64,000 bases of DNA from Bernardetia sp. (GTDB lineage: Bacteria > Bacteroidota > Bacteroidia > Cytophagales > Bernardetiaceae): positions 62,001 to 126,000 of the forward strand of contig JAHDBD010000013.1 of the NCBI GenBank assembly GCA_020630575.1. The letters run 5' to 3'. This document shows positions 18,411 to 26,523 of the stretch, one piece after another. A model generated the notes under the pieces. That model had not been told where the DNA came from and ran no database searches. It was given only the letters and a program-made list of their open reading frames with translations. Both the position numbers and the translations under genes were made by a program. The first letter of the stretch is position 1, and each line of letters opens with the position of its first letter.

Positions 18411-20570
18411 TTATGGTTTCAAAAAGCTATAATTTTCGCTAAAGTTTATCATTTGTTCTGCAAAAGAAGTGGAATAGCGAATCTTTACATCTGTGATTTC
18501 ATCACCTTCCATGACAGGCTCAAGAACAGGTTGTAAAAATCCAGAATAAGGTGCTAGATCAAACTGTGCATAACGCTCTTTTACTTCTTTAAGCATTGCT
18601 GCATCTACTTTTACGCCATATCCTTCTACTAATTTTTCGGCTGATGCATAATCGCCTTCTGATTTGAGTCGCTGAATTTCTCTCAAAAGCTCTCCAAAAA
18701 TAACACGTAATTTATCATAATCATTGACTAAGAAATAGGTTTTGCCATCGATTACTTTTTTCTCAATTACGTTTTCGGCTTGTCCTTTTTCGAATGCCCA
18801 TTTTGCAACTAATTGACGGTTACGCATGTGGTCTTCTTCAATATCTGCACCTTCATCAAGACGGCGAAGTTGTAGCATCATTCCATTCATGATATAAGAA
18901 TCGTACTCTGCTTTTCCAGCTTCAATAGAAGGCAAAAGACCTAATTCTACTAATTTTGGGTCTAACAAGTAATACAAAGCAACCAAATCAGCACGAGCTT
19001 CTTCTAATGTTGAAGAGTAGTTTTTGAGTGTTTCTTTCGGTGTTCCTACTCCTTTGTTAATTTGTCCAGAAGCGTGTCCGATTACTTCGTGAAGTGCTGT
19101 GTGCATTTTTCCACCTACATCTCCATACTCTTTCTGACGATTTTGCAGTTCTTCGGTTGGATAAAATTCGGCAGTCGTTTTTCCTCCTGATGCGTGATTA
19201 TAAGCATCTTCAATATTTCCTAAAGAAACCGACTTCGAACCATACTGTTTTCTAATCCAGTTTGCATTTGGAAGATTGATTCCGATAGGTGTAGAAGGGG
19301 CAGCATCTCCAGCTTCATTGACAACTGTAATGATTCTATATGTAACACCTTTTACTTCTTTCTTTTTGTGTTCGTCCATTATAGAAGAATTATCTTCAAA
19401 ATACTGTGCATTTTCTGACAAAACAGCCATACGTTTTGAGGCTTCTTTATCATCCATAAAAATTACAGATTCGTAGTTTGCACGATAACCAAGTGGATCT
19501 CCATAGACTTCAATAAATCCATTAATAAAATCAACGTTAGTATCAGTTGTTTCTACCCAAGCCATCGACATTTCATCAAAGGTTTTCAAATCACCTGTTT
19601 TGTAATACTGAACAAGCAAATCAATTACTTTCTTTTGGTTAGCAGATTCGGCAACTGTTGAGGCTTTTTCTAACCAATAGACCATTTTTTCTAATGCTGC
19701 TGCATATTGTCCACGTTTTTCGGCTGTTCCAATTCCATATTTATACTCATAAACGCCATCTTTTTGGAGTCCTACAAGTGCATTATCAGGAGCTGTTCCT
19801 TTTATGAGTTGAGAATTTAGACCATAAGAAATAGGTGTTTCATCGTTCGGATTAGCAAAACTTTTATAGAAATTTTCTACTTCTTTTTGAGTAAGATTTT
19901 CATAGAAATTAGCTGCCGAAGTTTTGACTAAATCTTGTCCTTTCGTTTTGTTTACTTTCTTTCCATCAACGTTTGCATCAAAAATAATAGGCTTCAACAT
20001 GGCTAAAAATGCCGTTGCATCTTGTCCTTCTTGCATTTCAAAACCAGCTTCTTCTGATTTAGTAACTAAATTTTCAAAAAATTCATACGAAAACTCAGGC
20101 ATTAATTTTTTTTCTGAATAATGGTGGTGAATTCCGTTAGAAAACCAAACTCTTTTTAAATATGTTTCGAATTGTTGCCACTCTTCACCAGATTTATCTC
20201 CGTTGTAAGTTTTATAGATATTCTCTAATGTTTTTCTGACCAAAAGGTTGTGTTTGTAATTTTGGTCATACGTAATATCACGTCCACTACGCCCAGCTTC
20301 TGAAAGATAATAAAGAAGTTTCTTTTGAGAAAGAGGAAGCTCATCAAAACCTTTTACTTCGTAACGCAAGATTTTTATATCAGCAAAACGTTCTCCATCG
20401 TAAGGAGGAATTTCTTCTTTTTCAGTAGTTGTTACAACAGAATCTGCTTTTACTTCTGTTGTGTCAGTTGGTTTTTTATCGCCACAAGCAGGTAAAAACA
20501 CTACGCCTGTACAAAAGGCTGCCAAAAGTCCATAATAGGAAATTTTGGATTTTAATTGGACTAAATTCAT
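18411..20570 (-). CDS. Dipeptidyl-peptidase III-like M49 metallopeptidase, lipoprotein
   Basis: 719 residues. A signal segment ends in the lipobox LPACG (Cys29), so the enzyme is probably lipid-anchored outside the cytoplasm. The zinc motif HEVIGH (residues ~494-499) is the six-residue HExxGH form specific to family M49, and the second motif EEARAD follows about 25 residues later. Family M49 removes N-terminal dipeptides from oligopeptides. Length matches bacterial DPP III. It is monocistronic, with a terminator at 18327-18356. Some databases mislabel this group as dihydrofolate reductase. Confidence 0.9.
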   Translation of the reverse strand: MNLVQLKSKISYYGLLAAFCTGVVFLPACGDKKPTDTTEVKADSVVTTTEKEEIPPYDGERFADIKILRYEVKGFDELPLSQKKLLYYLSEAGRSGRDITYDQNYKHNLLVRKTLENIYKTYNGDKSGEEWQQFETYLKRVWFSNGIHHHYSEKKLMPEFSYEFFENLVTKSEEAGFEMQEGQDATAFLAMLKPIIFDANVDGKKVNKTKGQDLVKTSAANFYENLTQKEVENFYKSFANPNDETPISYGLNSQLIKGTAPDNALVGLQKDGVYEYKYGIGTAEKRGQYAAALEKMVYWLEKASTVAESANQKKVIDLLVQYYKTGDLKTFDEMSMAWVETTDTNVDFINGFIEVYGDPLGYRANYESVIFMDDKEASKRMAVLSENAQYFEDNSSIMDEHKKKEVKGVTYRIITVVNEAGDAAPSTPIGINLPNANWIRKQYGSKSVSLGNIEDAYNHASGGKTTAEFYPTEELQNRQKEYGDVGGKMHTALHEVIGHASGQINKGVGTPKETLKNYSSTLEEARADLVALYYLLDPKLVELGLLPSIEAGKAEYDSYIMNGMMLQLRRLDEGADIEEDHMRNRQLVAKWAFEKGQAENVIEKKVIDGKTYFLVNDYDKLRVIFGELLREIQRLKSEGDYASAEKLVEGYGVKVDAAMLKEVKERYAQFDLAPYSGFLQPVLEPVMEGDEITDVKIRYSTSFAEQMINFSENYSFLKP

Positions 20571-20872
20571 TTTTTTATAAGGGTTAGTTTAGCTTCGCTG
20601 AGGGCTAAAGCCGTTGTTGTATAGCTATTTAATAAATCAAATGAGCTTTAAATTTGAGGTAAGTTAGTGTTTTTCTGTATTTTTTGAAAATGAGTGTACT
20701 ACTGTACCAAAATATAATTAGATGTAGAAAATAGTTTTTGAAAAAGCCTTGTATTTAAACCTTAACAGTCTTAAAGAACCTTAGGGTTGCAAAATTTAGT
20801 ATAAAGTCAACAAAAAACGCACAGAATATATATTCTGTGCGTTTTTATCGCTCTTAAATTATCAGTATGAGT
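20571..20872. other. 302-base intergenic region
   Basis: Holds the M49 gene promoter region and the protease terminator (20813-20846). Near 20588-20612 a short palindromic stretch (TTTAGC...GCTAAA) resembles the CAACGAGG-type repeat seen at 42706 and 60765. No reading frame. Confidence 0.45.
20813..20846 (-). terminator. Terminator of the metalloprotease array
   Basis: Perfect 16-bp stem AAAAACGCACAGAATA (20813-20828) / TATTCTGTGCGTTTTT (20831-20846) with a two-base centre, 27 bases downstream of the protease stop. On the minus strand it is followed by further T residues. Confidence 0.85.
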
Positions 20873-23302
20873 CTACTCTTTAATAACGTGAGTAAAAAAT
20901 ACTTCTTCTTTAGTAATGACTTTCAAAACATAATTTCCAACTGGCAATTTAGCAAGATGTAAGTATATGTTTCCATTTATATCTAATGGGATTTGCTTTC
21001 CTTCATAATGCAAACGAATATTTCCAAAACCATCACTTAGAGTAACAATTGTATTCTCATCTAATTGAGGATACAAACTTTCTAACTCTTCTTTTTTACA
21101 CTCTTGACAATCCACTTTGAATATTGCTGTAATATCAGATTCTGCTGGATTGGGATATGCGTTTAATTCTACTTTACCATTGAATCCATCACAATCAATA
21201 ATTCTACCATTCATTTGTACTACTGTATGTACAATAGTTCTTGTTTCAGTCGTACCACAAGCATTTGTAACTCTATAAATTAAGGTAGTAGATTGATGTG
21301 GGAGATTAGGCGCACGCACTTGTCTAAAACCAAAGGCATCAGGAGCATCTATTACAAATGCTGGATTTGTACTTATCCATTCTTGTCTATCAGCAGTAAC
21401 TAAAGGAAAATTAGCTTCATCTAACCTAGCTCTGATTTTGAAAGAAGAATTAGGACAAGTTTCATTTTGTGCATTTAAGCCTGCGGTTTCTACATTTATG
21501 GCTGCTAAAGGCACTTTTCCAATTCGCATTTCTCGTTCCACAGTTACACTACAGCCTGTTCGGTTACTAGTAACTACAGCCTGAAGCGTATAAACACCAC
21601 TGGAAAAAGGAGTAACAAAACTGACTGTAGGTGCTCCTCTTGAAAGCAAAGGAAACAAAGGCAAGCTAGAGCCATTGTCGAAAAGAATACTATAACTCCA
21701 AGAAACAGAAGTATTGGCAGGAACACTAAACAAACTCACTACATTAGATTGATTTGGACAGATAGTTCTAGGAAAATCATCGCCAAAACGAGGAACTGGA
21801 GAAGTAGCCAAAACGGTATAAGTTCCAAACTGATTCAATGCTTGATTTCTACGCACTCGCAAATACAAACGTTCAGCATTGACAATATCACAAGGAATAG
21901 AAATCTGCCATTTGGTTTGATTTGGAACAGCAGACGAAACGATACGAGTTAGTAGTTGTGTTTCAACAGAAAGTCCTCTATCTTCTCCTGCATTAAAAAC
22001 CTCTATATCTTCTATAAAGTTAGCAATAGTAGATTCTACTGTAATTACATAATCATCTATAACTCCATTTGGAGGTGTTTCGATAGGAATCCAATCGGTA
22101 TTATCTATTACTTCATTGTAGATATTTTTATGGAAAGTATGAAGTTGTGGAATATTCAAATGTAATAAATGTTCTTGTTCTAGTCCACGTCTATTTGTAC
22201 TTAATGCTCCACTAACAGTATTATTAGGCTCATAAATATCTACTTGTCTTCCATTCAAATCTATTCGCCACCTTCCAGACCTTCCTCTTGGTGTATGTAA
22301 TAAAGTTGACCACATTACACCTACTTGCGTCTCTGTAAATGTTTTGCGACAACTTCTATTTCCGTATGCCATATAATTATCACCTAGAGGATGAAAACGC
22401 TCTCCCCAATAATCTTTTTTGTTACCTGTATAAGTACAAGTTGCAGTATTTATATTGTCTGTCAGTTTTGGGTCTGCTTCTGTATCACACAAAAAATCTC
22501 CTGTATAAGAACAACGTTTTACAATAGGTAAAAAAAGCAGATTTACAGGAAAAACCAAACAAGCAGGGTCGCCTGTCGCACCACGAGTAACAGGCTCACG
22601 TAAACACCATGTATTTCCTGCTGTAAACTGATGGGTATGAAATAAACCCAAATAATGACCTAGCTCATGTGCCATAGAAGTAGCTGAGTTCCTACTAGCA
22701 TATCTATTACGCTCCAAAACAATAAACTCTTTTGCTAAACCACTAAAATAGGTATCACCTCCAGTAGTAATATATACATTTATCGCTTTGTCATCATAGT
22801 AAGCTGAATTGCCCGAGCCACTTAAAAACAGTAAAATACGTGCAGCAGAAGGAGAAGTATTCTGAAAAACAACCTGCCTTGAACCCTTCATATAAAACTG
22901 AATACCTGAAGGAACTTCTGTACTACGAAAAGCATCATTGGCATCATCTACTAAGCGTTGGAGTTCTAATTCTTGAGGTAAATCATCATCCTCTCCATCT
23001 TTTAACAAGTTTGCAGGGTCAGAATTATTACCAGTAGTAAAAATCCAAAATCGAATTGGAATACGCCATTTAATATGAGGTACAACACGAGAATATTGAG
23101 ACGGAATGCCATCCACAGATCTCACACTATCCATAAAAGAAGGTAAATAATCAGGATTTCCAAACCATGGTAAGTTGGCTGCTTCTTGTATATTTACATT
23201 AGGGGTAGCACAGTCTTGTGCTTTAGTAGTAAAACTACATAGAAATAGAAAAATGAAAAAGCTAGTTTTTACGAATTGTAGCTGCTGGAATTCCTGTATC
23301 AT
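20873..23302 (-). CDS. Secreted M43-type metalloprotease with T9SS sorting domain
   Basis: The frame is open to an ATG at 23353, but ATG 23302 (MIQEFQQLQFVK) gives the best signal peptide, ending TTKAQ, and a protein of 809 residues. Order: signal peptide; ~50-residue propeptide (ATPNVNIQEAANLPWFGNPD); catalytic domain with the zinc motif HELGHYLGLFH (HExxHxxGxxH, ~residue 212 from this start) and Met-turn DNYMAYG, typical of pappalysin-like M43 proteases; Ig/PKD-like region (residues ~500-700); C-terminal sorting domain (LNAYPNPAESDITAIFKV... then GNYVLKVI) typical of type IX secretion cargo. The enzyme is probably exported to the surface or medium. Its start overlaps the upstream lipoprotein by 41 bases. 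This is the only intact protease in the four-cassette array. Confidence 0.88.
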   Translation of the reverse strand: MIQEFQQLQFVKTSFFIFLFLCSFTTKAQDCATPNVNIQEAANLPWFGNPDYLPSFMDSVRSVDGIPSQYSRVVPHIKWRIPIRFWIFTTGNNSDPANLLKDGEDDDLPQELELQRLVDDANDAFRSTEVPSGIQFYMKGSRQVVFQNTSPSAARILLFLSGSGNSAYYDDKAINVYITTGGDTYFSGLAKEFIVLERNRYASRNSATSMAHELGHYLGLFHTHQFTAGNTWCLREPVTRGATGDPACLVFPVNLLFLPIVKRCSYTGDFLCDTEADPKLTDNINTATCTYTGNKKDYWGERFHPLGDNYMAYGNRSCRKTFTETQVGVMWSTLLHTPRGRSGRWRIDLNGRQVDIYEPNNTVSGALSTNRRGLEQEHLLHLNIPQLHTFHKNIYNEVIDNTDWIPIETPPNGVIDDYVITVESTIANFIEDIEVFNAGEDRGLSVETQLLTRIVSSAVPNQTKWQISIPCDIVNAERLYLRVRRNQALNQFGTYTVLATSPVPRFGDDFPRTICPNQSNVVSLFSVPANTSVSWSYSILFDNGSSLPLFPLLSRGAPTVSFVTPFSSGVYTLQAVVTSNRTGCSVTVEREMRIGKVPLAAINVETAGLNAQNETCPNSSFKIRARLDEANFPLVTADRQEWISTNPAFVIDAPDAFGFRQVRAPNLPHQSTTLIYRVTNACGTTETRTIVHTVVQMNGRIIDCDGFNGKVELNAYPNPAESDITAIFKVDCQECKKEELESLYPQLDENTIVTLSDGFGNIRLHYEGKQIPLDINGNIYLHLAKLPVGNYVLKVITKEEVFFTHVIKE

Positions 23303-23747
23303 TAGTTGTTGATTCAATAAGTTTATTATTATAAAAAAAACGTCCATAGTCAAGTAAATATTTACAAGTTTTTTTATTTACTCTATACTCATGACGGATG
23401 GTATCAGTATCTTGAAAGGATAAATAAAGATAATAGGTTTTTGTAATATCCTCTTCTTTAGGGGTGTCTCTTTCTATGTAAACAAGAGAGCATCTACCTC
23501 CTACATCAGCCATAAAATCTTTGACGATATTATAATTCTCGTCATAAAGTTTTACACTGTCTTCATGGATATAACCAAATGCTCCTATTATTGGCTGCCA
23601 ATTATTAGGAGAGCGTTCATAGCGAAGAGAAAAATTTTGCCTTTTTTCTCCATCATCATAATCTCCAAATTCGTCAGGACAGGAACTACTACAGCTAAAA
23701 AAGGACAGCATCGCCATCCAAAAAGCTATTAATTTTAGTTTTTTCAT
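23262..23747 (-). CDS. Array lipoprotein 1 (partner of the intact protease)
   Basis: 161 residues. The signal sequence LIAFWMAMLSFFSC ends in a lipobox (Cys19). The mature part has no family I recognise. It shares with its three paralogues the pattern YYLYLSFQDTDTIR, then a Cys-Lys pair, then YGRFFYNN near the C-terminus. The last 41 bases overlap the start of the intact metalloprotease in another frame, implying translational coupling. A lipoprotein so tightly tied to a secreted protease could be an inhibitor, chaperone or surface receptor for it; that is inference. The middle (residues ~20-100) is the most divergent part among the four copies. Confidence 0.8.
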   Translation of the reverse strand: MKKLKLIAFWMAMLSFFSCSSSCPDEFGDYDDGEKRQNFSLRYERSPNNWQPIIGAFGYIHEDSVKLYDENYNIVKDFMADVGGRCSLVYIERDTPKEEDITKTYYLYLSFQDTDTIRHEYRVNKKTCKYLLDYGRFFYNNKLIESTTNDTGIPAATIRKN

Positions 23748-23784
23748 TTTAATTGGTTTTAGTAATATTAAAAAAATGCAAGTG

Positions 23785-23792
23785 CAAATGTA
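23785..23792 (-). promoter_or_regulatory. -7 box of cassette 1
   Basis: TACATTTG on the minus strand, a perfect TAnnTTTG, 38 bases upstream of the array lipoprotein 1 start. The box and its flanks recur at the same distance in cassettes 2 and 3. Confidence 0.65.
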
Positions 23793-23868
23793 GGTATTTA
23801 TTTCTTATAGTAGATTATTTTATGATAAAATTTATTGTTTTTGTAATAATATAGGCAAAAAAATAAGG

Positions 23869-24153
23869 CTAGATGCCCTCTGTCAAAATCCAAAAACGTA
23901 TAGGAATACGCCAAACGATATTATTTTCTACTCTAGAGTTTGAAATATTATGAATTGTATTGATACTGTCCATAAATGCAGGTAAATAGTTTGGGTTACC
24001 AAACCATGGTAAGTTTGCAGCTTCTTGTATATCGACATCAGGTGTCGCACATTCTTGTGCTTGTACTGAAAAGCAAAAAGTACAGAATAAAAAGGCAATT
24101 AACAGTTTAGTTTTTGTAAGATATTGCAGCAGGGATAAAATCTTCATTTTCAT
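23869..24153 (-). pseudogene. Truncated metalloprotease start, cassette 2
   Basis: An intact short frame encoding a signal peptide (KLLIAFLFCTFCFSVQAQ) and the propeptide (ATPDVDIQEAANLPWFGNPN), ending WRIPIRFWILTEGI then stop, just where the catalytic domain would begin. The start chosen is ATG 24153; the frame is open to 24237. It overlaps lipoprotein 2 by 47 bases. It may be a degraded duplicate, a recombination donor, or a real secreted propeptide of ~55 residues. The frame carries no internal stop or frameshift before the common truncation point. Confidence 0.65.
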
Positions 24154-24598
24154 TTTGAGCAAAGAGTTGATTGTTATAAAAAAATTTACCATAAACCAAA
24201 AGTGGCTTACATTTATTTTCATTGATCTTGTAATCAATGCGTATTGTATCTGTATCTTGATAGCTTAAATACAAATAATAGGTTTGAGATAAATCTTCGC
24301 CACGAGGTGTATTTTCATCTGCATGTTGAAAAGTTACTATGTCTCCACTTAAATAAAAAGTGGGTTCTACTTCATAATTTTCATTGTAAAGTTGTACACT
24401 ATCTTCTTGTATATAACCATAAGGTTGTATTACATTTTGCCAGTTTCCATCAGCTTTTTTATATTTAACTAATACAGACTGATTTAACCCTCCTTCATCG
24501 TCATCTCCTGCTTTGAGCTTATCAGGACAAAGAGATTCAGAGCAGCTAGAAAAGGACAGCATCGCCATCCAAAAAGCTATTAATTTTATTTTTTTCAT
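24107..24598 (-). CDS. Array lipoprotein 2
   Basis: 163 residues, lipobox FSSC (Cys19), then a polar D/G-rich linker (AGDDDEGG). It shares YYLYLSYQDTDTIR, the KCK pair and YGKFFYNNQL with its paralogues. The signal-peptide DNA is almost identical to the other copies while the mature region has diverged strongly. It overlaps the truncated protease frame of its own cassette. Function unknown; see lipoprotein 1 for the inferred link with the protease. Confidence 0.78.
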   Translation of the reverse strand: MKKIKLIAFWMAMLSFSSCSESLCPDKLKAGDDDEGGLNQSVLVKYKKADGNWQNVIQPYGYIQEDSVQLYNENYEVEPTFYLSGDIVTFQHADENTPRGEDLSQTYYLYLSYQDTDTIRIDYKINENKCKPLLVYGKFFYNNQLFAQNENEDFIPAAISYKN

Positions 24599-24635
24599 TT
24601 TAATTGATTTTAGTGATATTGAAAAAATGCAAGTG

Positions 24636-24643
24636 CAAATGTA
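24636..24643 (-). promoter_or_regulatory. -7 box of cassette 2
   Basis: TACATTTG on the minus strand, 38 bases upstream of the lipoprotein 2 start; same spacing as in cassette 1. Confidence 0.65.
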
Positions 24644-24720
24644 AGTATTTATTTCTTATAGCAAAGTATTTTATGATAAAATTTATTGGTTTTGTAATAC
24701 TATAGACAAAAAAAATAAGG

Positions 24721-25002
24721 CTAGATGCCCTCTGTCAAAATCCAAAAACGAATTGGAATGCGCCATACGATATTATTTTCAACTCTAGAATTTGAGATAT
24801 TATGCACCCTATTAATACTATCCATAAAAGAAGGAAGATAATCAGGATTACCGAACCAAGGCAACTGTTTCATTTCTTCAAAAGACAGATCAGGCGTATT
24901 ACAGTCTTGTGCTTTTAAATCTAAAATTACAAAAATTAGAAACAAAATAATAAGTAGGATATTATTTTTTTTCAAACGAGGCAACAGGGATAAAATTTTC
25001 AT
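24721..25002 (-). pseudogene. Truncated metalloprotease start, cassette 3
   Basis: Short frame with signal peptide (LLIILFLIFVILDLKAQ) and a divergent propeptide (NTPDLSFEEMKQLPWFGNPD), ending exactly as cassette 2 (WRIPIRFWILTEGI, stop). Start at ATG 25002 or 25017. It overlaps lipoprotein 3 by 41 bases (56 from the longer start). The propeptide tail (NISNSRVENNIVW) is shared with cassette 2 and differs from the intact gene. Confidence 0.65.
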
Positions 25003-25453
25003 TTTCAGATGATTCAATTAGTTGATTATTATAAAAAAAGCGTCCATAAGCAAGTGTCTTTTTACACTTACTATCATTGATTTTAAATTCAAAACGCATG
25101 GTATCTGTGTCGTGATAAGTAAGGTATAGATAGTATGTTTGTATGATATCTATTCCTCTAGGGGTATGTTTATCAGCATAAGTAAGATAAAAATGATTAC
25201 TATTTGGGTCATATCTATCATATAAATCTCTATTCTCATCATAAATACGAACAGTATCCCACGTATAGATTCCATTTATTCCTATCATAGATTGCCAGTT
25301 TCCAGGGGATATTTCATAGCGTAAAGAGATACCTTGTTCAAGTGTTTGTTCAGTTCCGTCTGTATCTCTAAATGGGTCATCACAAAGAGATTCAGAGCAG
25401 CTAGAAAAGGACAGCATCGCCATCCAAAAAGCTATTAATTTTAGCTTATTCAT
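24962..25453 (-). CDS. Array lipoprotein 3
   Basis: 163 residues, lipobox FSSC (Cys19), closest to lipoprotein 4: both start MNKLKLIAFW and share SESLCDDPF, then GNWQSMIGINGIY. It keeps the family pattern YYLYLTYHDTDTMR, KCKK and YGRFFYNNQLIES. A Cys in SLCDD and the Cys of the KCK pair could form a disulfide. It is preceded by its own promoter box and overlaps the truncated protease frame behind it. Confidence 0.78.
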   Translation of the reverse strand: MNKLKLIAFWMAMLSFSSCSESLCDDPFRDTDGTEQTLEQGISLRYEISPGNWQSMIGINGIYTWDTVRIYDENRDLYDRYDPNSNHFYLTYADKHTPRGIDIIQTYYLYLTYHDTDTMRFEFKINDSKCKKTLAYGRFFYNNQLIESSENENFIPVASFEKK

Positions 25454-25490
25454 TTTAATTGAGTTTTAGTTTATTAAAAAAATGCAAGTG

Positions 25491-25498
25491 CAAATGTA
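25491..25498 (-). promoter_or_regulatory. -7 box of cassette 3
   Basis: TACATTTG on the minus strand, 38 bases upstream of the lipoprotein 3 start. Confidence 0.65.
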
Positions 25499-25588
25499 GG
25501 ATTTTATTTTATAAGTAAAAATATTTTATCATAAAGTTTATTGGTTTTGTAATAATATAGACAAAAAAATAAGGCTAGATGCCCTCTG

Positions 25589-25846
25589 TCAAAATCGAAT
25601 TGGAATGCGCCATTTTATATGGGGTACGATACGAGAATACTGGGAGGGAATGCAATCTACAGCTCTCACACTATCCATAAAGGAAGGTAAATAATCAGGA
25701 TTGCCAAACCATGGTAAGTTCGCAGCCTCTTGTATATCTACATCAGGTGTAGCACATTCTTTGGCTTTTAAATTCAACGAAAACAAGATTAGACAAGCAA
25801 GAATAAAAAAATTAGTTTTTTTCAAATGAAGCATAAGGGATTCCAT
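25589..25846 (-). pseudogene. Truncated metalloprotease start, cassette 4
   Basis: 85-codon frame with signal peptide (FFILACLILFSLNLKAK) and propeptide (ATPDVDIQEAANLPWFGNPD) ending WRIPIRF then stop. It is seven bases shorter at the junction than cassettes 2 and 3: a TTTTG-flanked heptamer is missing, which brings a TGA into frame. Its propeptide tail (PSQYSRIVPHIK) matches the intact protease rather than cassettes 2 and 3. It overlaps lipoprotein 4 by 35 bases. Confidence 0.65.
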
Positions 25847-26303
25847 TTTTATTTGTTATTGATTCGATTAGTTGATTATTATAAAAAAAGCGTCCGTATG
25901 CTAGTCTCTTCTTACAGTTACTATCATTAATTTTATATTCGTGACGCAAAGTATCTGTATCTTGATAAGTAAGGTATAAATAATGAGTTGTTACTAAATC
26001 CACTCCTCTCGGAGAGTCTTTATCGGCAAAGGTAAAATCAATTCCTTGACTATCTGCTGTGCATCTAACACATAGATTTCCATCTTCATCTCTTAATTGA
26101 ACGGAATCTAAGCTATAAATTCCATTTATCCCTATCATAGATTGCCAGTTCCCGAGAGAGACTTCGTAGCGTAAAGATACACCTTGACGAAGAGTGATTT
26201 CAGCACCATCACTAAGACTAAATGGGTCATCACAAAGAGATTCAGAGCAGCTAGAAAAGGACAGCATCGCCATCCAAAAAGCTATTAATTTTAGTTTATT
26301 CAT
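25812..26303 (-). CDS. Array lipoprotein 4
   Basis: 163 residues, lipobox FSSC (Cys19). Most similar to lipoprotein 3 in the N-terminal half, with a distinct Cys-containing segment (GNLCVRCTADSQG) in the middle. It shares HYLYLTYQDTDTLR, NCKK and YGRFFYNNQLIES. It is the most upstream copy, and its -7 box is altered (TACATTTA), so it may be expressed less than the others. Confidence 0.78.
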   Translation of the reverse strand: MNKLKLIAFWMAMLSFSSCSESLCDDPFSLSDGAEITLRQGVSLRYEVSLGNWQSMIGINGIYSLDSVQLRDEDGNLCVRCTADSQGIDFTFADKDSPRGVDLVTTHYLYLTYQDTDTLRHEYKINDSNCKKRLAYGRFFYNNQLIESITNKNGIPYASFEKN

Positions 26304-26340
26304 TTTAATTGAGTTTTATTTTATTGAAAAAATGCAAGTG

Positions 26341-26348
26341 TAAATGTA
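26341..26348 (-). promoter_or_regulatory. Altered -7 box of cassette 4
   Basis: TACATTTA on the minus strand at the position where cassettes 1-3 have TACATTTG. The invariant final G of the consensus is replaced. Confidence 0.5.
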
Positions 26349-26470
26349 GGATTTTATTTTATAAGTAAAACTATTTTATCATAAAGTTTATTGGTTTTGT
26401 AATAATATAGACAAAAAATAAGGCTAGATGTCCTCTGTATAAAATATTCTAATATAACCTTGCAAACAAA

Positions 26471-26502
26471 AAATGCTTCGTTTATTCATAAACGAAGCAT
26501 TT
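26471..26502 (-). terminator. Terminator of the DUF3276 gene, insulating the array
   Basis: Perfect 15-bp stem AAATGCTTCGTTTAT (26471-26485) / ATAAACGAAGCATTT (26488-26502), followed on the minus strand by a T run. It separates the DUF3276 transcript from the downstream cassette array. Confidence 0.88.
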
Positions 26503-26523
26503 CTTATAGAAAAACATGTTTTT

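Larger units (their letters stand above)
23848..26440 (-). repeat. Tandem array of ~850-base cassettes
   Basis: Three head-to-tail units of about 850-870 bases, each with promoter, lipoprotein gene and protease 5' end, lie ahead of the complete cassette (20873-23747). The unit boundary is marked on the plus strand by AAGGCTAGATGCCCTCTGTC near 23865, 24717 and 25577. A variant (AAGGCTAGATGTCCTCTGTA) near 26419 has no protease sequence beyond it and is presumably the ancestral upstream flank. The signal-peptide coding DNA and promoter are the most conserved parts. Confidence 0.85.

Noticed and set aside
23848-26440. Could the regular repeats be a CRISPR array?
   Set aside because: Units are ~850 bases and coding, with no short repeat/spacer pattern and no cas gene.
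20873-26440. Interpretation of the protease array as a contact-dependent toxin/immunity locus (as in polymorphic toxins)
   Set aside because: The repeated parts are the lipoprotein and propeptide, not a toxic C-terminal domain; no Rhs, CDI or T6SS signatures.
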